Source: Aselliscus stoliczkanus (lineage: Eukaryota; Chordata; Mammalia; Chiroptera; Hipposideridae). Taken from it: a stretch of 64,000 nucleotides of DNA. Under the pieces are notes generated by a model. It had not been told where the DNA came from, did no database searches, and was given only the letters and a program-made list of their open reading frames with translations. Within the stretch, counting starts at the first letter, position 1; each line of letters opens with the position of its first letter. A program made the position numbers and the translations under genes. Location of the stretch: the NCBI GenBank assembly GCA_033961575.1, contig CM066740.1, positions 92,611,117 to 92,675,116 of the forward strand, read 5' to 3'. Shown here piece by piece: positions 24,331 to 34,970 of this stretch.

Positions 24331-25229
24331 GGGGCTTTGAAACTGTAGATTGGGGCGAATACTAGTAATTTAAGTTATCTTGGTCCTGAGATGGCAGAGC
24401 TTCTCTTTTATTGGAGCTTGTTTTGAACTCTCAGACTCATTTCAAGGTCCGTAAGAAGGAGGCTCTTCATCTGGCTGGCATCAGACCAGGCTGGGGGTCC
24501 TGGTTTAGCCACAGGGACCCCCAGCAGCAACCTGTGGGGCCTGCCCGATGTTGAGCGGGTCTGTTGGGTGCCTGGGTGGCAGCAGGGATGTGAGCAGGAG
24601 GCCAGGGGAGGGTCCCTGGCGTTTGGGTTGAGTGAGCATGGTGTCTGCGTCCTGCAAGGGAGGTAGCATTGGAGAGAAGTAGTCGGGGCCAAAAGGATTT
24701 GCAGACGAGTGGGTGCTGGGGTGCGAGAGGCGCGTGGACTTTGTTGTGAGAACAGGAGGGGCAGATTTGGGGGTGCTGCTGCTGAGATGTTTGCTTCTCC
24801 TTCAGGCCGAGCCGCCTGTCAGACATTCGTTCACGTCGAGAACTGAGGTGGCACTTGGTGAGGGTCATGTCTGGGCTGAGGCGCTGGACGGGGTTCGAGG
24901 GGTGAGCAGTGTGGGAGGGCGTAGGCGGGGGGTTGGGACGCCTACGCACGTTTGTATAAGAAGAAATGTTTTCTTCGCAGAGGAATTCCTGTGGGTGGTG
25001 TGGTTTCCCAGCACGGAGCTGGCACTTTCCAAGCGCCCGTTCGGTGCTGGGGCGCCGTGTGCTGTGTGTAGACGACTCATGCATAAACATGAGGTGTAGC
25101 ACACACGCCGGACAGTGAGCTGTGTCCCTGCCCTCCGGAGCGCCCAGCCATCGCAGTCGGTGGCAGTCCCGGCCAGACCACGTTGTCAGCTCTCGGGTGG
25201 TAACTGTGAATCCCGGCTCTGAAATTCAC

Positions 25230-26030
25230 CAGCGCATGCTGTCAGCGAAGCCCAATCTGAAATAATTAGTTATCGTCCACTTCTCAGTAGGGTGGCTTTG
25301 AAAGAGGACACCTGATATAGTTTTTAGATGAAGTTATAACTGTTCACTTTAGAGCCACCTGAAGATTGATAAAGATGCATTTGGAAAGCATTATTTTTTT
25401 TACTGATTCTTAATGTAGTAAATTACTGAAGCAGACTGGGCAGCGAGCAGAAATGGCCCATGCTGTGGGCGGCACGCGCGCTCCTGAGAGCCCACGACTC
25501 GCAGTAATTGCATGGCCACTGTGCTCACTTCCATTAAAAGGCTTCTGCTATAATTAATCCTTTTTATTTCACATCATGTTGGCACAATTTCTGGCTATAA
25601 ACACTCATAAAAGACAGACAGTTGAAAAATCCGTTACAGGTTTTTGCCATATACCTATGGCTACTTTTCTTGACAAGTTATTGAGACACTTCTAGGAATG
25701 AGTGGTGCAGCTGGCTGTGAATTAAAGCCAATGTGAAAAACGCTAAGTGAACTATTTTGCATAAAAAATAGGCAGTTTTTGAAGTTGTATAATTAACCTG
25801 TGTTTAGAAAATACCTTGATTTATGTTTACATTTGTATCTCGGTTGCATACATTATGGAAATTTAATTTATAATCCATTTAGCTGATGCAGCCATAGTTT
25901 TTAGTGCCATCATTTATTAGTGCTTGTATATTAAACGCTCTGAAGGTTTAAAGCTGCCTTACGTAAAAAATTATACCTATGCATTTGCATTTTATGAGTC
26001 ACAGTGGGATTTCTGTTTAAAATTCAGGGA
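25230..26030. promoter_or_regulatory. Candidate conserved noncoding element
   Basis: This long repeat-free block contains AATAATTAGTTATCG, TTCCATTAAAAGGCTTCTGC, TATAATTAATCC, GCAGTAATTGCATGG and GTATAATTAACC. POU/homeodomain-like sites are frequent and no interspersed repeat is visible. It is inferred to be a developmental enhancer candidate. Confidence 0.33.
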
Positions 26031-27264
26031 GCTCGGATCTATGTAACGAATCTCACTGTTATTGTTACTAATGCAGAATGGCAAACAGTGACCTTCCGCT
26101 TGAACATCAAGTGATTTACACCCCAGTTTCCTTTAAAGCCCACTGTACAAATGAGGCTTTTGCTCAACACCTGGAATCGATCTGGCCGCCCCTGCAGCAC
26201 GTCCTCCTGGCCCCTAAAAGCCATCATTCACTCGGGAGTAATGGGCCCGGCAAGTGCCCCCGTTAGCGGTGCTGGCCGCTCCTGATGCCACGCCAACCGG
26301 CCTTTCTTCACGTCAACGGGCGGTGACTTAAGTGCTGGTTGCATTTTATTATTCAGTCTCTCGTTAAGAAGTCCTTTTGGCCATCTTTTCAGAATCAGTT
26401 GGGAAATCATTAGTCTCCAGATAGAAATGAAAGCACAGGGACGTATGCCTCAGTTCCCTGCATTCTCCGGGGGCTGTGGAGAGCGCAGTGGACGGCTGTC
26501 ACCTGAGCTCCGCCACGGTCGCCTTCCTGGTTCCCTCCGGCCGTGCTAGTGGGTGAACTTGGAAGTGTAGGTCTGGAGGGGTATCCGAGCACCCCTGGTT
26601 TGGGGAGGACTGGGAAGCACCCCTGGGGTGTCAGTTTGGTGTTTAAGGATCGTGATTTTATGGGGAACAGTTGGTTAAATACTGTAACTGTGCTGGAAGC
26701 TATGACGAAGGAAAGGGTTCGCTTGAACCCAGGTGAACAGTGGTGTCGGCCAAACATGTCTTCTTTGCTGGAAGGTGAGAGGCGCCGAGCTTTGGCTGCT
26801 GCGCTAGTTCATTCACACGCACCTGTCTCAGGGAACCCTCGTTTCACATGTGGTCGAGTGAGCAGCCTCCTGGGAGGCTGATTCTGAAGTAGTTACAGCT
26901 TCGTGGCTGAACGTAGGTCAGTCGTTTTTAGTGGGGTCTTCCAGGTGTAGTGCACTGGCGCCTGACTCTTAAATCAGTGGCCCAGAGAAGCCTGAATGGA
27001 TCATGGCGTACCTCACACCGCAGAGCTCGTTGCAGTGGTTTCGAAGGTGGGGTTCGTCCAGCCCTTGCCCCGTCTCCGTCTCAGGCCGGGTCACAGGCTG
27101 CCCCCAGACAGGAAATGTGCTTCCACCCGTCGGTTTACAAGTGGGGGTGTAACACTTCTCCCATCTGGGAAGGCGGGGACCATCGCAGAGGATCCTGATA
27201 AATACAGGCCTCAACAAAAGGCCTCTGTGGAGGACACCCAGGCTGCCCCTGACCCCCTGGTAAG

Positions 27265-27380
27265 AGTCATGCGTGCCTTACCTTCCGGAGGATTTGCACG
27301 TGGGCCCGGGGTTGGGGGGAGAGCCAGTGCCCAGTGCGTAGCATGGCGCCTGGCTCCGAGCAAGCGCCCAGTAAGTGGGA
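27265..27380 (+). repeat. MIR-like SINE relic (3' part)
   Basis: GCCCAGTGCGTAGCATGGCG, CCTGGCTCCGAGCAAGCGCC and CAGTAAGTGGGAG follow the MIR 3' order (cagtgcctggcacatagtaagcgctcaataa). It is old and diverged. Confidence 0.5.
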
Positions 27381-27559
27381 GGGGTGATTTTCAGGGGCAC
27401 ATGTCTGACAGGGAACGCTGGTTCTGACACCCCGGGCAGCCCTGTTAGAATAAACTCAGAATGCGTCTGGAGGGTCTGCAGCGTGTGCTCACCGATGCAT
27501 CATACAGCCTCAGGCCACAGGAGGGTGCTGGGAGCTTCCAGACTCGCCTCCCCCTCCTC

Positions 27560-28200
27560 ACGCTAGACACCATGTAACCCACCCAGGACCACTGGGCACC
27601 AGGGAGATGCGACTCAGAACCACAGTGACAGCTCATTGCACCAACCAGAACTCTAAGACCACAAAGGCTGCCCATGCCAACCATTGGTGGTAAAATCACT
27701 GCAGTTTGGAAACTGCCGGGTGACCCAGTACTTGCACTGCCAGCAGATCTTAAGTATCACTAACGAGAAATGAGAGCAGGGATCCACAGAAAGCCTCGCA
27801 CATGACGTCATAGCAGCTGCATTTATCGTAGCCCCAAACTGAAAACAACCCCTGTGTCCATTAGCAGGTGAGTCCGTCAAGGTATTTATTACATGGGTAA
27901 AGAACAAACAGTAACCTAGATGGATCTCAAAAACATGTTGTGAGAAGACATACAAAAGAATACATACTGTATGATCCCATTTATGAAGGGCTAGAACTGC
28001 CAAAAAACTGGGGGTCGCGGGAGCTGGTTGGAGGTGTTGCCTGCGGGGCTGAGGGAACTCTGGTTTGTGGGCGTGTGTACCTGTCCTTACCTTAATCCTA
28101 CAGGTCATCACACGTTTATAATCAGGTGCAGTAATTCAAGCTGTGCTTGTAAGTTATACATTTTCTCTTACTATGTGTGAACTATACTTTAAATACAGGC
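27560..28200 (+). mobile_element. L1 3'-end fragment
   Basis: AAATCACTGCAGTTTGGAAA, GTGACCCAGTACTTGCACTG, CCTGTGTCCATTAGCAGGTG, ACTGTATGATCCCATTTATG and the final GTTATACATTTTCTC...GTGAACTATACTTT are standard L1 3' UTR landmarks. The fragment is non-coding and truncated. Confidence 0.85.
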
Positions 28201-28269
28201 GAAGGTCATTAGACATTGCAGTGCTTAGACATGAAGGAGGCAGTAACTTGGGGTGATGACATCGGTCTG

Positions 28270-28364
28270 GGCCTCAGGAATCTGGGTTTTGGTATCAGTC
28301 TTGCCACTTCCCAACTCCTAATATCTGGGCAGGTCTCTGGGTTGTCAAGCTGTGCTTCATTTTA
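28270..28364 (+). repeat. MIR-like SINE relic
   Basis: GGAATCTGGGTTTTGGTATC...CTTGCCACTTCCCAACTCC...GGGCAGGTCTCTGGGTTGTC matches the MIR core (gctgccacttactagctgtgtgaccttgggcaag). It is diverged. Confidence 0.5.
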
Positions 28365-28500
28365 GAACGGGAGTTGGCAGACCTCAGCCTGTGGCCAGAC
28401 CCCGCCTGCCACCTAGTTTTGTGGGGTCAGTATGCTAAGAATGCTCTTTGCATTGGCTGGTGGAAAAAACAAATCTTACAGAACTACTGTTTCTTAAGTT
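28365..28500 (+). repeat. Interspersed repeat, probably hAT-type DNA transposon fragment
   Basis: GAGTTGGCAGACCTCAGCCT, then TGGCCAGACCCCGCCTGCC and TAGTTTTGTGGGGTCAG, resembles the same repeat family as the copy near 19660. Confidence 0.45.
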
Positions 28501-28603
28501 GGAAACGACGTGGCAAAAACCTTGGTGCACAGCTGCCTTCACACGCCACGCCGCACTCCCTTTGTGCAGCCAAAGCAGAGTGTGGGGGCCGAGGCCGCCT
28601 GGC

Positions 28604-29019
28604 CTGCTGTCGTGGGCTGAATGGTGACCCCCAAAAAGATATGCTCCAGTTCCAACACCCCGTGCCTGTGAACGTGACCTTGCTTGGAAATAAGAGTCTG
28701 CAGGAGTCGTCGCTCTCAGACGGGTTAGAGTAGGTCCCCACATCCAGTGACTGGCATCCTTATGAGAGAGGAGAGGGAGATGCAGATGCGAGGGGAAGAC
28801 AGCCCCGGGGGGGAGCCGATGGGAGGGATGCGGCTGCCAGCCCAGCTCCCCCGAGGATGCCGGCAGCACCAGAGGCTGGGCAGGCAAGCTGAGCCTTCAG
28901 AGAGCTCGGCCCCGAGACGCCCGGTTTCAGACTGGCAGCCCCTAGACCGGGGAGACAGTAGGGTGCTGCTGTGAGCCATTCAGTCTGTGCTCTTCGTCAC
29001 AGCAGCCCGGGAAACGGGT
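28604..29019 (+). mobile_element. MLT1/MST-type MaLR LTR
   Basis: GGGCTGAATGGTGACCCCCA, AAAGATATGCTCCAGTTCC, GAACGTGACCTTGCTTGGAA, GACTGGCATCCTTATGAGAG and a late GCAGCCCGGGAAAC occur in the order of a MaLR LTR. It is solitary, with no internal coding part, in the long UBE3C intron. Confidence 0.75.
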
Positions 29020-29331
29020 GCCCCTGCCGAGCCCTTTGCAGAAAATACTTGCCAGCCTCTCCGTGGAGGGTGTGGCTCCTTGCCGTCCCCACCGGTGTCA
29101 GCTTTCTGGGCTCAGCCCTCGGGCTCTTGGGTCACCTTCGAGTTTTCAGCATGCTGAATGCATGCACTGAACGCTTAGCTTTGGCACAAGGTTCGCCGAA
29201 TGCCAGCTCCCACCGTGCTGTTTGTCTCTCGGAGCGAGCGCCGCCGTCTCAGGGCTGCTGGGTGTCCGTCTGCGCAGACGCCTCCCAGCTTTGGGCCGCG
29301 AGGCGCTGACCCGGCCCTGCCCTCCTTGCAG

Positions 29332-29544
29332 GCCCTCTATGAGAACATGCTGGTGGAGCTGCCCTTCGCTGGCTTCTTCCTGTCCAAGCTGTTGGGGGCC
29401 AGCGCCGACGTGGACATCCATCACCTCGCCTCCTTGGACCCGGAAGTGTACAAGAACTTGCTGTTTCTCAAGAGCTACGAAGGCGACGTGGAGGAGCTGG
29501 GCCTGAACTTCACCGTGGTGAACAACGAGCTCGGGGAGGCCCAG
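29332..29544 (+). CDS. UBE3C: UBE3C coding exon (HECT N-lobe)
   Basis: This 213-nt exon encodes 71 complete codons, ALYENMLVELPFAGFFLSKL to NNELGEAQ. This is the part of the HECT N-lobe that includes the E2-contacting subdomain (LPFAGFFLSKLLG and YKNLLFLKSYEGDVEELGLNF). The acceptor is CTTGCAG and the donor is CAG|GTAGGC. It follows the longest intron of the window, about 11.8 kb. A 188-codon open frame on the opposite strand across this exon is a composition shadow. Confidence 0.96.
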
Positions 29545-30071
29545 GTAGGCCCGCCCCCCGGCCTGCGTCCACGCGGGGGGGCGGCTCGCACACCCGCGTT
29601 CCCTTCGGGGTAGAACCGCCCGTGTTACATTGTTGGAGCTTTTGCACATTTTTGTTGGAAGAGTCACAGTGGCTGATGGTTGGAGGTGGGGAGTTGTAGG
29701 GGCCTGGGACACTTACCTGGCGAGCACAGCTCCACCCCTCAGGAGGGCCCCCCTTCTGTGATAGGCTCCACCCCCCTGCTGTGGGCTCCGCCCCTTGGGG
29801 GATGGGCGGCTCTGCACGCCAGCCTGGCCAGCCTGGCCTGGGGTATGTGCCTGAGTCAACGAAGCCTTGTGTCTGTCTCGCTCGTGGTTCCGGTTCCCAC
29901 CGCAGCCCTGGGTACGTAGGCTCCCTGGGTGCTTGTCCATGCCGCCACCTCACTGCTGTGATGCTGGTGTCCGGGGTAGTTTTCTGATTTTCATTATACG
30001 TCTGGTGGTTTCTAATATTTTTATCCTTTGTTTTTAAAAATCATATATTAAGAGACTCAAACTAATTTTTT

Positions 30072-30719
30072 TTTTTTTTTTTTAGATTTTATTGGGGAAT
30101 TGAGGGAGGGGACCGGCCAAGTTGTTGTCCTTCAGTCTTAGTTGTGGAGGGCGCAGCTCACTCAGCTCCAAGTCCAGTCGCCGTCTGGCTTCCCGTTGGC
30201 AGCTCAGCTCAAGGTGCTGTGTTCAAACGTAGTTGCTGGTGGGCGCAGCCACCATCCCATGTGGGAGTCAAACCAGCAACCTTGCTGTTAAGAGTGCACA
30301 CTCTATCCACCAAGCCATCTGGGCGGCAGCTCAGCTCAAGGTGCCAAATTTAGTCTTTAGTTGCGGGCGGGCGTAGCCCATCATCCCGTGCAGGAGTGAA
30401 CCGGAAACCTTGTTGCTAAGAACGTACGCTCTAACCACTGAGCCATCCAGGCCCGCCTCCCGTCGGTAGCTCAGGGCAGCTGAGCTCAAGGTGCCCTGTT
30501 CAATCTAGTTGTGGGTGGGCCCGCCATCCCATCTGGGAGTTCAACAGGCAGCCTTGTTGTTAGGAGCACGTGCTCTCACTAGCTGCTCTCACTAGCTGCC
30601 ACCTGCTGGCAGCTCAGGCTCAGCTCACTGGCCCATGTGGGAATCGAACCAGCAACGCTGTTGCTCAGAGCTCACACTCTTAAGCAAGCTCTTAACCAAC
30701 TGAGCCACTTGGCCGGCCT
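30072..30719 (-). repeat. Composite SINE with four tRNA-like units
   Basis: On the minus strand the element begins GGCCGGCCAAGTGGCTCAG. It then has four successive segments, each with an A-box-like GGCTCAG/GGCTTGG motif and a B-box-like run (near 30640, 30535, 30394 and 30265), and ends in a CAATTCCCCAATAAAATCT tail. Flanks CTCAAACTAATTTTTT (30056-30071) and CTCAAACCAATTTTTT (30720-30735) mark one insertion event. Confidence 0.85.
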
Positions 30720-30735
30720 CTCAAACCAATTTTTT

Positions 30736-31190
30736 AAATAACAGCTTTCTTGAGTTACAGTTCACACACCAGATAACCAGTGCAGTTTAGGATGTCCACA
30801 GAGCGTGGGCCATCGCCAACACCTATGCTTAGGACATCTTGTGGTCCCAGAGAGACTGCCCATTGGCAGGTCCCTCCCACCCCCAGTGGAGGCAAGACGG
30901 ACGGCTTTCTGTCTGAACAGTTTGCTTCCTGGGATCCTCACAGTACGTGACCCAGTGACTGGCTTCCTTCTCTCGCTGTGGCTGGGTCAGCCCTTCCTTT
31001 CTTTTTCTGGCCGAATGATGTCTGTCGTGTGGATGTGCCCCATTTGATCCGCTGAGGACGAGGAACACTGCTGTGAATGGTGAAGTAAACACAGACTGTT
31101 TCCCCCTCCCTCGCTCCCTCCGTCCCTCCCTCCGTCCTGTGCTGTGATACTGAGAGGCCTTCAGGAAAACGGAGAGATGTAGCACATTTT
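30736..31190 (-). mobile_element. Antisense L1 3'-end fragment
   Basis: ACAGCTTTCTTGAGTTACAG, TTCACACACCAGATAACC and GCCGAATGATGTCTGTCGTG, and AACACTGCTGTGAATGGTG later, are reverse-complement L1 3' UTR-like motifs. It is diverged. Confidence 0.6.
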
Positions 31191-32102
31191 CCTGGTGTCC
31201 TCCCTAGGCTGCAGGACTGTTCCATGGTTTCTACAAAACCAAAATTAAAAAGCACACACAGCTTATGCAGCCTAGTGTCTAAACTCTCTGGATATTTTTC
31301 AAATGATCTTCGCTGTGGTACTTGACTTTTCTGTCTGTTTCTTAGCCTTCGAAGCTCCCTATTTCAGAAATCCTTTTAAACGGATGAAATCCCGAGTAGA
31401 AATACGGGGAATGCTACTGCGGGCCTCCGACCCCCCGGCGCTTGGGCATCTCTAGGCACTTTTAAGAACGGCTATGTACACCTGAAGCTAATTAAAAATA
31501 TATAAATTCTTTAAAAAAAAACGAAAGAAAAGAACGGCTATGAATGCTGTAAGATTAAGAATGAGAAACACAGAACTCTGTTTTACTTGGTTGCAGCTTC
31601 TGTGGTTGCTTTTGTTTCAGCTGCTGCTTCTGTACCGTAGAGCTGAAGCTTCAAGTGCAGAGTCAGATGTTCTTTGAGAGATGAGGTTTGTTCCGAAGGA
31701 GGTTTCCGCTGTTCACAGCCGCGCTGCCCCTCGCTCCCCTGGTGATGTGATTTCAGAACGGAAGGGAAGCTCCGGGCGCTCGGTCCTCACGGCCTGTGCA
31801 GGCTCTGCTGGTGGGGCGTTTCCCGCTTCTCCTGAAATAGATGGTGATAGTGAGATGGCGCCTGGGTACGAACTCCATTAAAGAGCCACTGATCGTGCTG
31901 GAGTCTGTTCAAAGGAGAAGTGTGCAGGGAACGTGCCCCGCTTGGTCAGATGAGACTGCGCACGGATAATTATACCAGAGTCCAGCTGGGAAATCGGAGA
32001 AAACCACTGGTAAAGAAACCAGTTTGTGGGGAGAGCTTACAGATTTCTATAGAAATGGATATAGAACCGTGGTCCTCTGTACAGCTTTAAGTTTATAAAA
32101 TA

Positions 32103-32177
32103 TCATATGTGGGACCCGAACCGGGGCCGCTGGCTTCCCAAGCCAGCGCTTAACCATCATGCCACCTGGCCAGCCCA
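32103..32177 (-). repeat. Head-only SINE without tail, flanked by 32-bp direct repeats
   Basis: Only the tRNA-like head is present (minus strand: GGCTGGCCAGGTGGCATGAT through GGTCCCACATATGA). The GCCAGTGACACTGCCCTC end and poly(A) are absent. Direct repeats at 32071-32102 and 32178-32209 match at 29 of 32 positions, which is much longer than the 13-16 bp duplications of its relatives. Confidence 0.8.
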
Positions 32178-32439
32178 GGTCCCCTGTACAGCTGTAAGAT
32201 TATAAAATACCATGACTTAAAGGTCTGTAATATGCAAATACTTCATTATGTTGGCAGGTTATGTTCATTAATCTTTCCTTTTAAAATAATGGTTTTGCCC
32301 TCAAATTTTCTTCAGGGTAATCAATATGGCTGTTTGTTAGCCTGCTTTAAAAAAGAACATGAAATTTTAGACTACTAATTTATATCCACATCTCTCTTGA
32401 GGGAACGCTCAGGGTTTAAGATGAACCCATAAATAACCA

Positions 32440-32620
32440 TGTTATGTAGCGAAGCACTGAAGTTGAGCCATGAGACTCCGGTTAGAGTCCTGGTGTTGCT
32501 GCTTTGCTGTGTGACCCTGGCCCTGGAAGATGACTTCCTCATCTGCAGATGGGGCGGAAGTCGCTGGCAGGATAGACGCGGTCTGTGCACGAGGGGAGGC
32601 CCGTGTTTTCTGTGGTTCTG
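32440..32620 (+). repeat. MIR-like SINE relic
   Basis: GTTAGAGTCCTGGTGTTGCT, TTGCTGTGTGACCCTGG, GACTTCCTCATCTGCAGATG and GGGGCGGAAG match the MIR core order well. Confidence 0.65.
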
Positions 32621-32787
32621 CACCCTGCAGACTTTCCCAGTGGCCGGGAGCATCATCCGCCTCCAGTTTCTGTTTAAAGATGTAAAAATGCACTGAAAAC
32701 CGACCTTTTGAGATAGTGTGACATGATTTTAAACCTATGTAGTTTAGGAGTTGAAACAACCACATTAAAACCGCCCTAACGATACTG

Positions 32788-32866
32788 TTGGGTTGTCGGG
32801 AAAGCCATGACACATTTTTGCAATGAAAAACAGAAAAAATACGTCATGACTTTTCTGACAACCCAA
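32788..32866. mobile_element. 79-bp palindromic mariner-like MITE, copy 2
   Basis: The left end TTGGGTTGTCGGGAAAGCCA and the reverse-complemented right end TTGGGTTGTCAGAAAAGTCA form terminal inverted repeats. Right of the element is TA. The length and internal ACACATTTTTGCA...GAAAAACAGAAAAAA match the copy at 8031-8109. Confidence 0.8.
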
Positions 32867-34391
32867 TAGAAATGTCAGTGCTGTCTGATTAGGCAGCTGG
32901 GGCTTTGGGAGTCCTTTCACCGATCGCTTCCCAGTCCCTTGATCTCCCACGTCACCCAGCACATCAGCATGTGTCACCTGCGTTAACCCTCTTAAGGGAC
33001 AGGGCCCTGTTCTATACTTGGAAACAGCCCCAGCCAGGCCAGGGCACAGACTGCCTGTCAGTGTCTGAGACAGTGAGAGCGTGAATTAGCGCGAGGTGTC
33101 ATCTGGGAAACGTAGAACCGGAAGAAGCAGTGTGGTCAAGGCCAATGACTTCCCTAACGTGAGGTGGCCATGGAGCCATCAGACGAGCGCAACTTAAGGG
33201 AAGTCATAAGCCAATTTCAGGATCGCCTTTCTGGAAAATGGGGGAAATTGGGGACGCCGCTGCCCAGCGGGACTGGTGTGGTCTGTTATTCTTGGAATGC
33301 GACAGCTACCAGGACAAGTGAGGGCTCCGAAGAAAATCACATGGGGGCTATGAATAGTCTTCCAGTCGTCCCACTACCTGAGGGCCCCACACGTTTGCCG
33401 CCTGCATGGTAGGCACGGGGAGCCTGTCCCGGGGTGTCACTCGCTTCCCACTAGCACAGTCTCCTTATTAACGGAGTCACTCCGGAATGTCTGTGCTCAC
33501 TTAGTTTGTATTAATTTCCTATTTCTTTTCCCTGGGCCTAGATTGCTTCGTTTGAATGCATCACAAGTGCCTCTCTCTATTGAAGTCCTAGGAGACAGGA
33601 GTTGAAAAAGCACACACTCCTGTGTGTTATCTTAGATGTTTTGAGTTGTCTGTGGTGTTTTGTCAGGCAGCTTGTTTATGTCAGCTTACCTAGTTGCAAG
33701 TACAGTAGGCAAAGCAGATGTCACCGTTTTGCTAATGGCAGAAGAGGCTGCGGACATAACGTGTGTGTGTGGCCACACATCAGAGAGGAGCGGGACCCGG
33801 AGGCATTCGTGCCTCTGCAGCCGCGGTGCTTGCCCTCGGATACCCTGGCTGTGTCTACACGGCCGGTTCTGACCCAGCCCGGGCCCTGCAGGGTCTGGGT
33901 GTGGTCACGTAATGCCTGGACTGGCCAGTGACCGCTGGTTATCCCCACTGCCCTGCAAGTCACAGTCAAGTAGTTTACAGTAGTGGTAACGTCACGAAAC
34001 ACAAAGAGCCTTGGGCGCTGCTGTGCGTGCAAATGTGAGCAGTCATCTTCCTTCAGCCCTAATCCCTTCAGCGGCGTTTGCTCCCCGCATGACTCCATCT
34101 GACTCGTGCTGGTCATTTGGTCCACATTTCTGCCCCCGGTGCTTCCTTTCATGGGAGTCATGATTTCAGGTGGCATCGTTGCTTAGTACTTCGGAGAACG
34201 CAGGGGTGGTCAGTGCTCTTCCAGGCAGAGGGAGATGTCCAGCCGTGGCCCGTTTGGGCACGTTCAAGTTTGCGGGCCGCCCGTGTGCTGTGCGTGCTCT
34301 CCACGCAGGGGCAGCGCTAGTTCTTTCTCGCTTCTGTTTACCCTGCAGTCATACTTTGAGAACCTGAAGACCCACCTTTTTATATTCACAG

Positions 34392-34580
34392 GTGGTGGAA
34401 CTGAAGTTTGGGGGAAAGGACATCCCTGTCACCAGCGCCAACCGCATCGCGTACATCCACTTGGTGGCGGACTACAGGCTGAACCGGCAGATCCGGCAGC
34501 ACTGCCTGGCCTTCCGGCAGGGCCTGGCCAACGTGGTCAGCCTGGAGTGGCTGCGGATGTTTGACCAGCAGGAGATCCAG
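34392..34580 (+). CDS. UBE3C: UBE3C coding exon (HECT N-lobe)
   Basis: This 189-nt exon encodes 63 codons, VVELKFGGKDIPVTSANRIA to FDQQEIQ. VELKPGG-like and NRIAYIHLVADYRLNRQI motifs are typical of HECT N-lobes, as is the ...FRQGLANVV...WLRMF run before the lobe hinge. The acceptor ends TTCACAG and the donor is CAG|GTGGGC. Only 87 bp of intron separate it from the next exon. Confidence 0.96.
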
Positions 34581-34667
34581 GTGGGCTGCCCGCCCGCCCG
34601 CCCCGCCCGGTCCAAGAGGCTCGCTGCAACTCTGCCTCCACTCTCATGGACGGAACTTCTTTTTCAG
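34581..34667. other. UBE3C mini-intron, 87 bp
   Basis: This very short intron has a GTGGGC donor, a C-rich first half and a TTCTTTTTCAG acceptor. It holds no other feature. Confidence 0.95.
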
Positions 34668-34734
34668 GTGTTAATTTCTGGTGCACAAGTCCCCATAAGT
34701 CTGGAGGACCTGAAATCCTTTACAAACTACTCAG
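34668..34734 (+). CDS. UBE3C: UBE3C coding exon (short, before the HECT hinge)
   Basis: This 67-nt exon encodes 22 codons, VLISGAQVPISLEDLKSFTN then YS, and leaves one base of a split glycine. The acceptor has a TTCTTTTTCAG tract and the donor is CAG|GTATGT. The sequence is the LISG..-.ID..DL...T.Y.GGY element that ends the HECT N-lobe. It is preceded by an unusually short intron for this gene. Confidence 0.96.
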
Positions 34735-34894
34735 GTATGTTATCACTGCCGGTTGCTTATTCCTGAAGCTGGTATCGAAGGGCCTGTTTCCACAGTAATT
34801 GTTCATAGATTTTCTTGCATAGGGAACACATTTTCACCCATGTGGGTCTAAAACCCAGACTGTATAACGAGGTCCACAGTGAACGTCCTGTCTG

Positions 34895-34970
34895 ACCCCC
34901 CCTCCCTGCTTCTGCTTTTTCCCCTCCTCCACTCACCCCTCCCTGCGCCTCCCCACCCTTTCTTTATTAT
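34895..34970. repeat. Polypyrimidine tract
   Basis: About 75 bp of nearly pure C/T (CCCCCCTCCCTGCTTCTGC and onward) lie shortly after a short HECT exon. Such tracts can form triplex DNA. No function is evident. Confidence 0.7.

Larger units (their letters stand above)
17571..29331. other. UBE3C intron, 11.8 kb (largest here)
   Basis: The intron holds a minus-strand MaLR LTR, an antisense L1 with an inserted SINE, a (GT)22 tract, a long SINE, two candidate conserved A/T-rich blocks (23.8-24.3 and 25.2-26.0 kb), a plus-strand L1 3' end and a plus-strand MaLR LTR, listed separately. I see no additional exon. Confidence 0.8.
29545..34391. other. UBE3C intron, 4.8 kb
   Basis: Contents are a four-unit tRNA-like SINE, an antisense L1 3' end, an unusual head-only SINE with 32-bp flanks, a MIR relic and a second MITE, all listed separately. 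There is no extra exon. Confidence 0.8.

Noticed and set aside
28604..29019. Possible exon or regulatory block before the second HECT exon
   Set aside because: The motif order is that of a MaLR LTR, which explains the sequence.
29146..29712. 188-codon antisense frame over a HECT exon
   Set aside because: Mirror-strand shadow of a GC-rich coding exon.
30637..30719. Functional tRNA genes suggested by A/B-box motifs
   Set aside because: The motifs belong to SINE copies with tails and target duplications. They do not close a proper acceptor stem.
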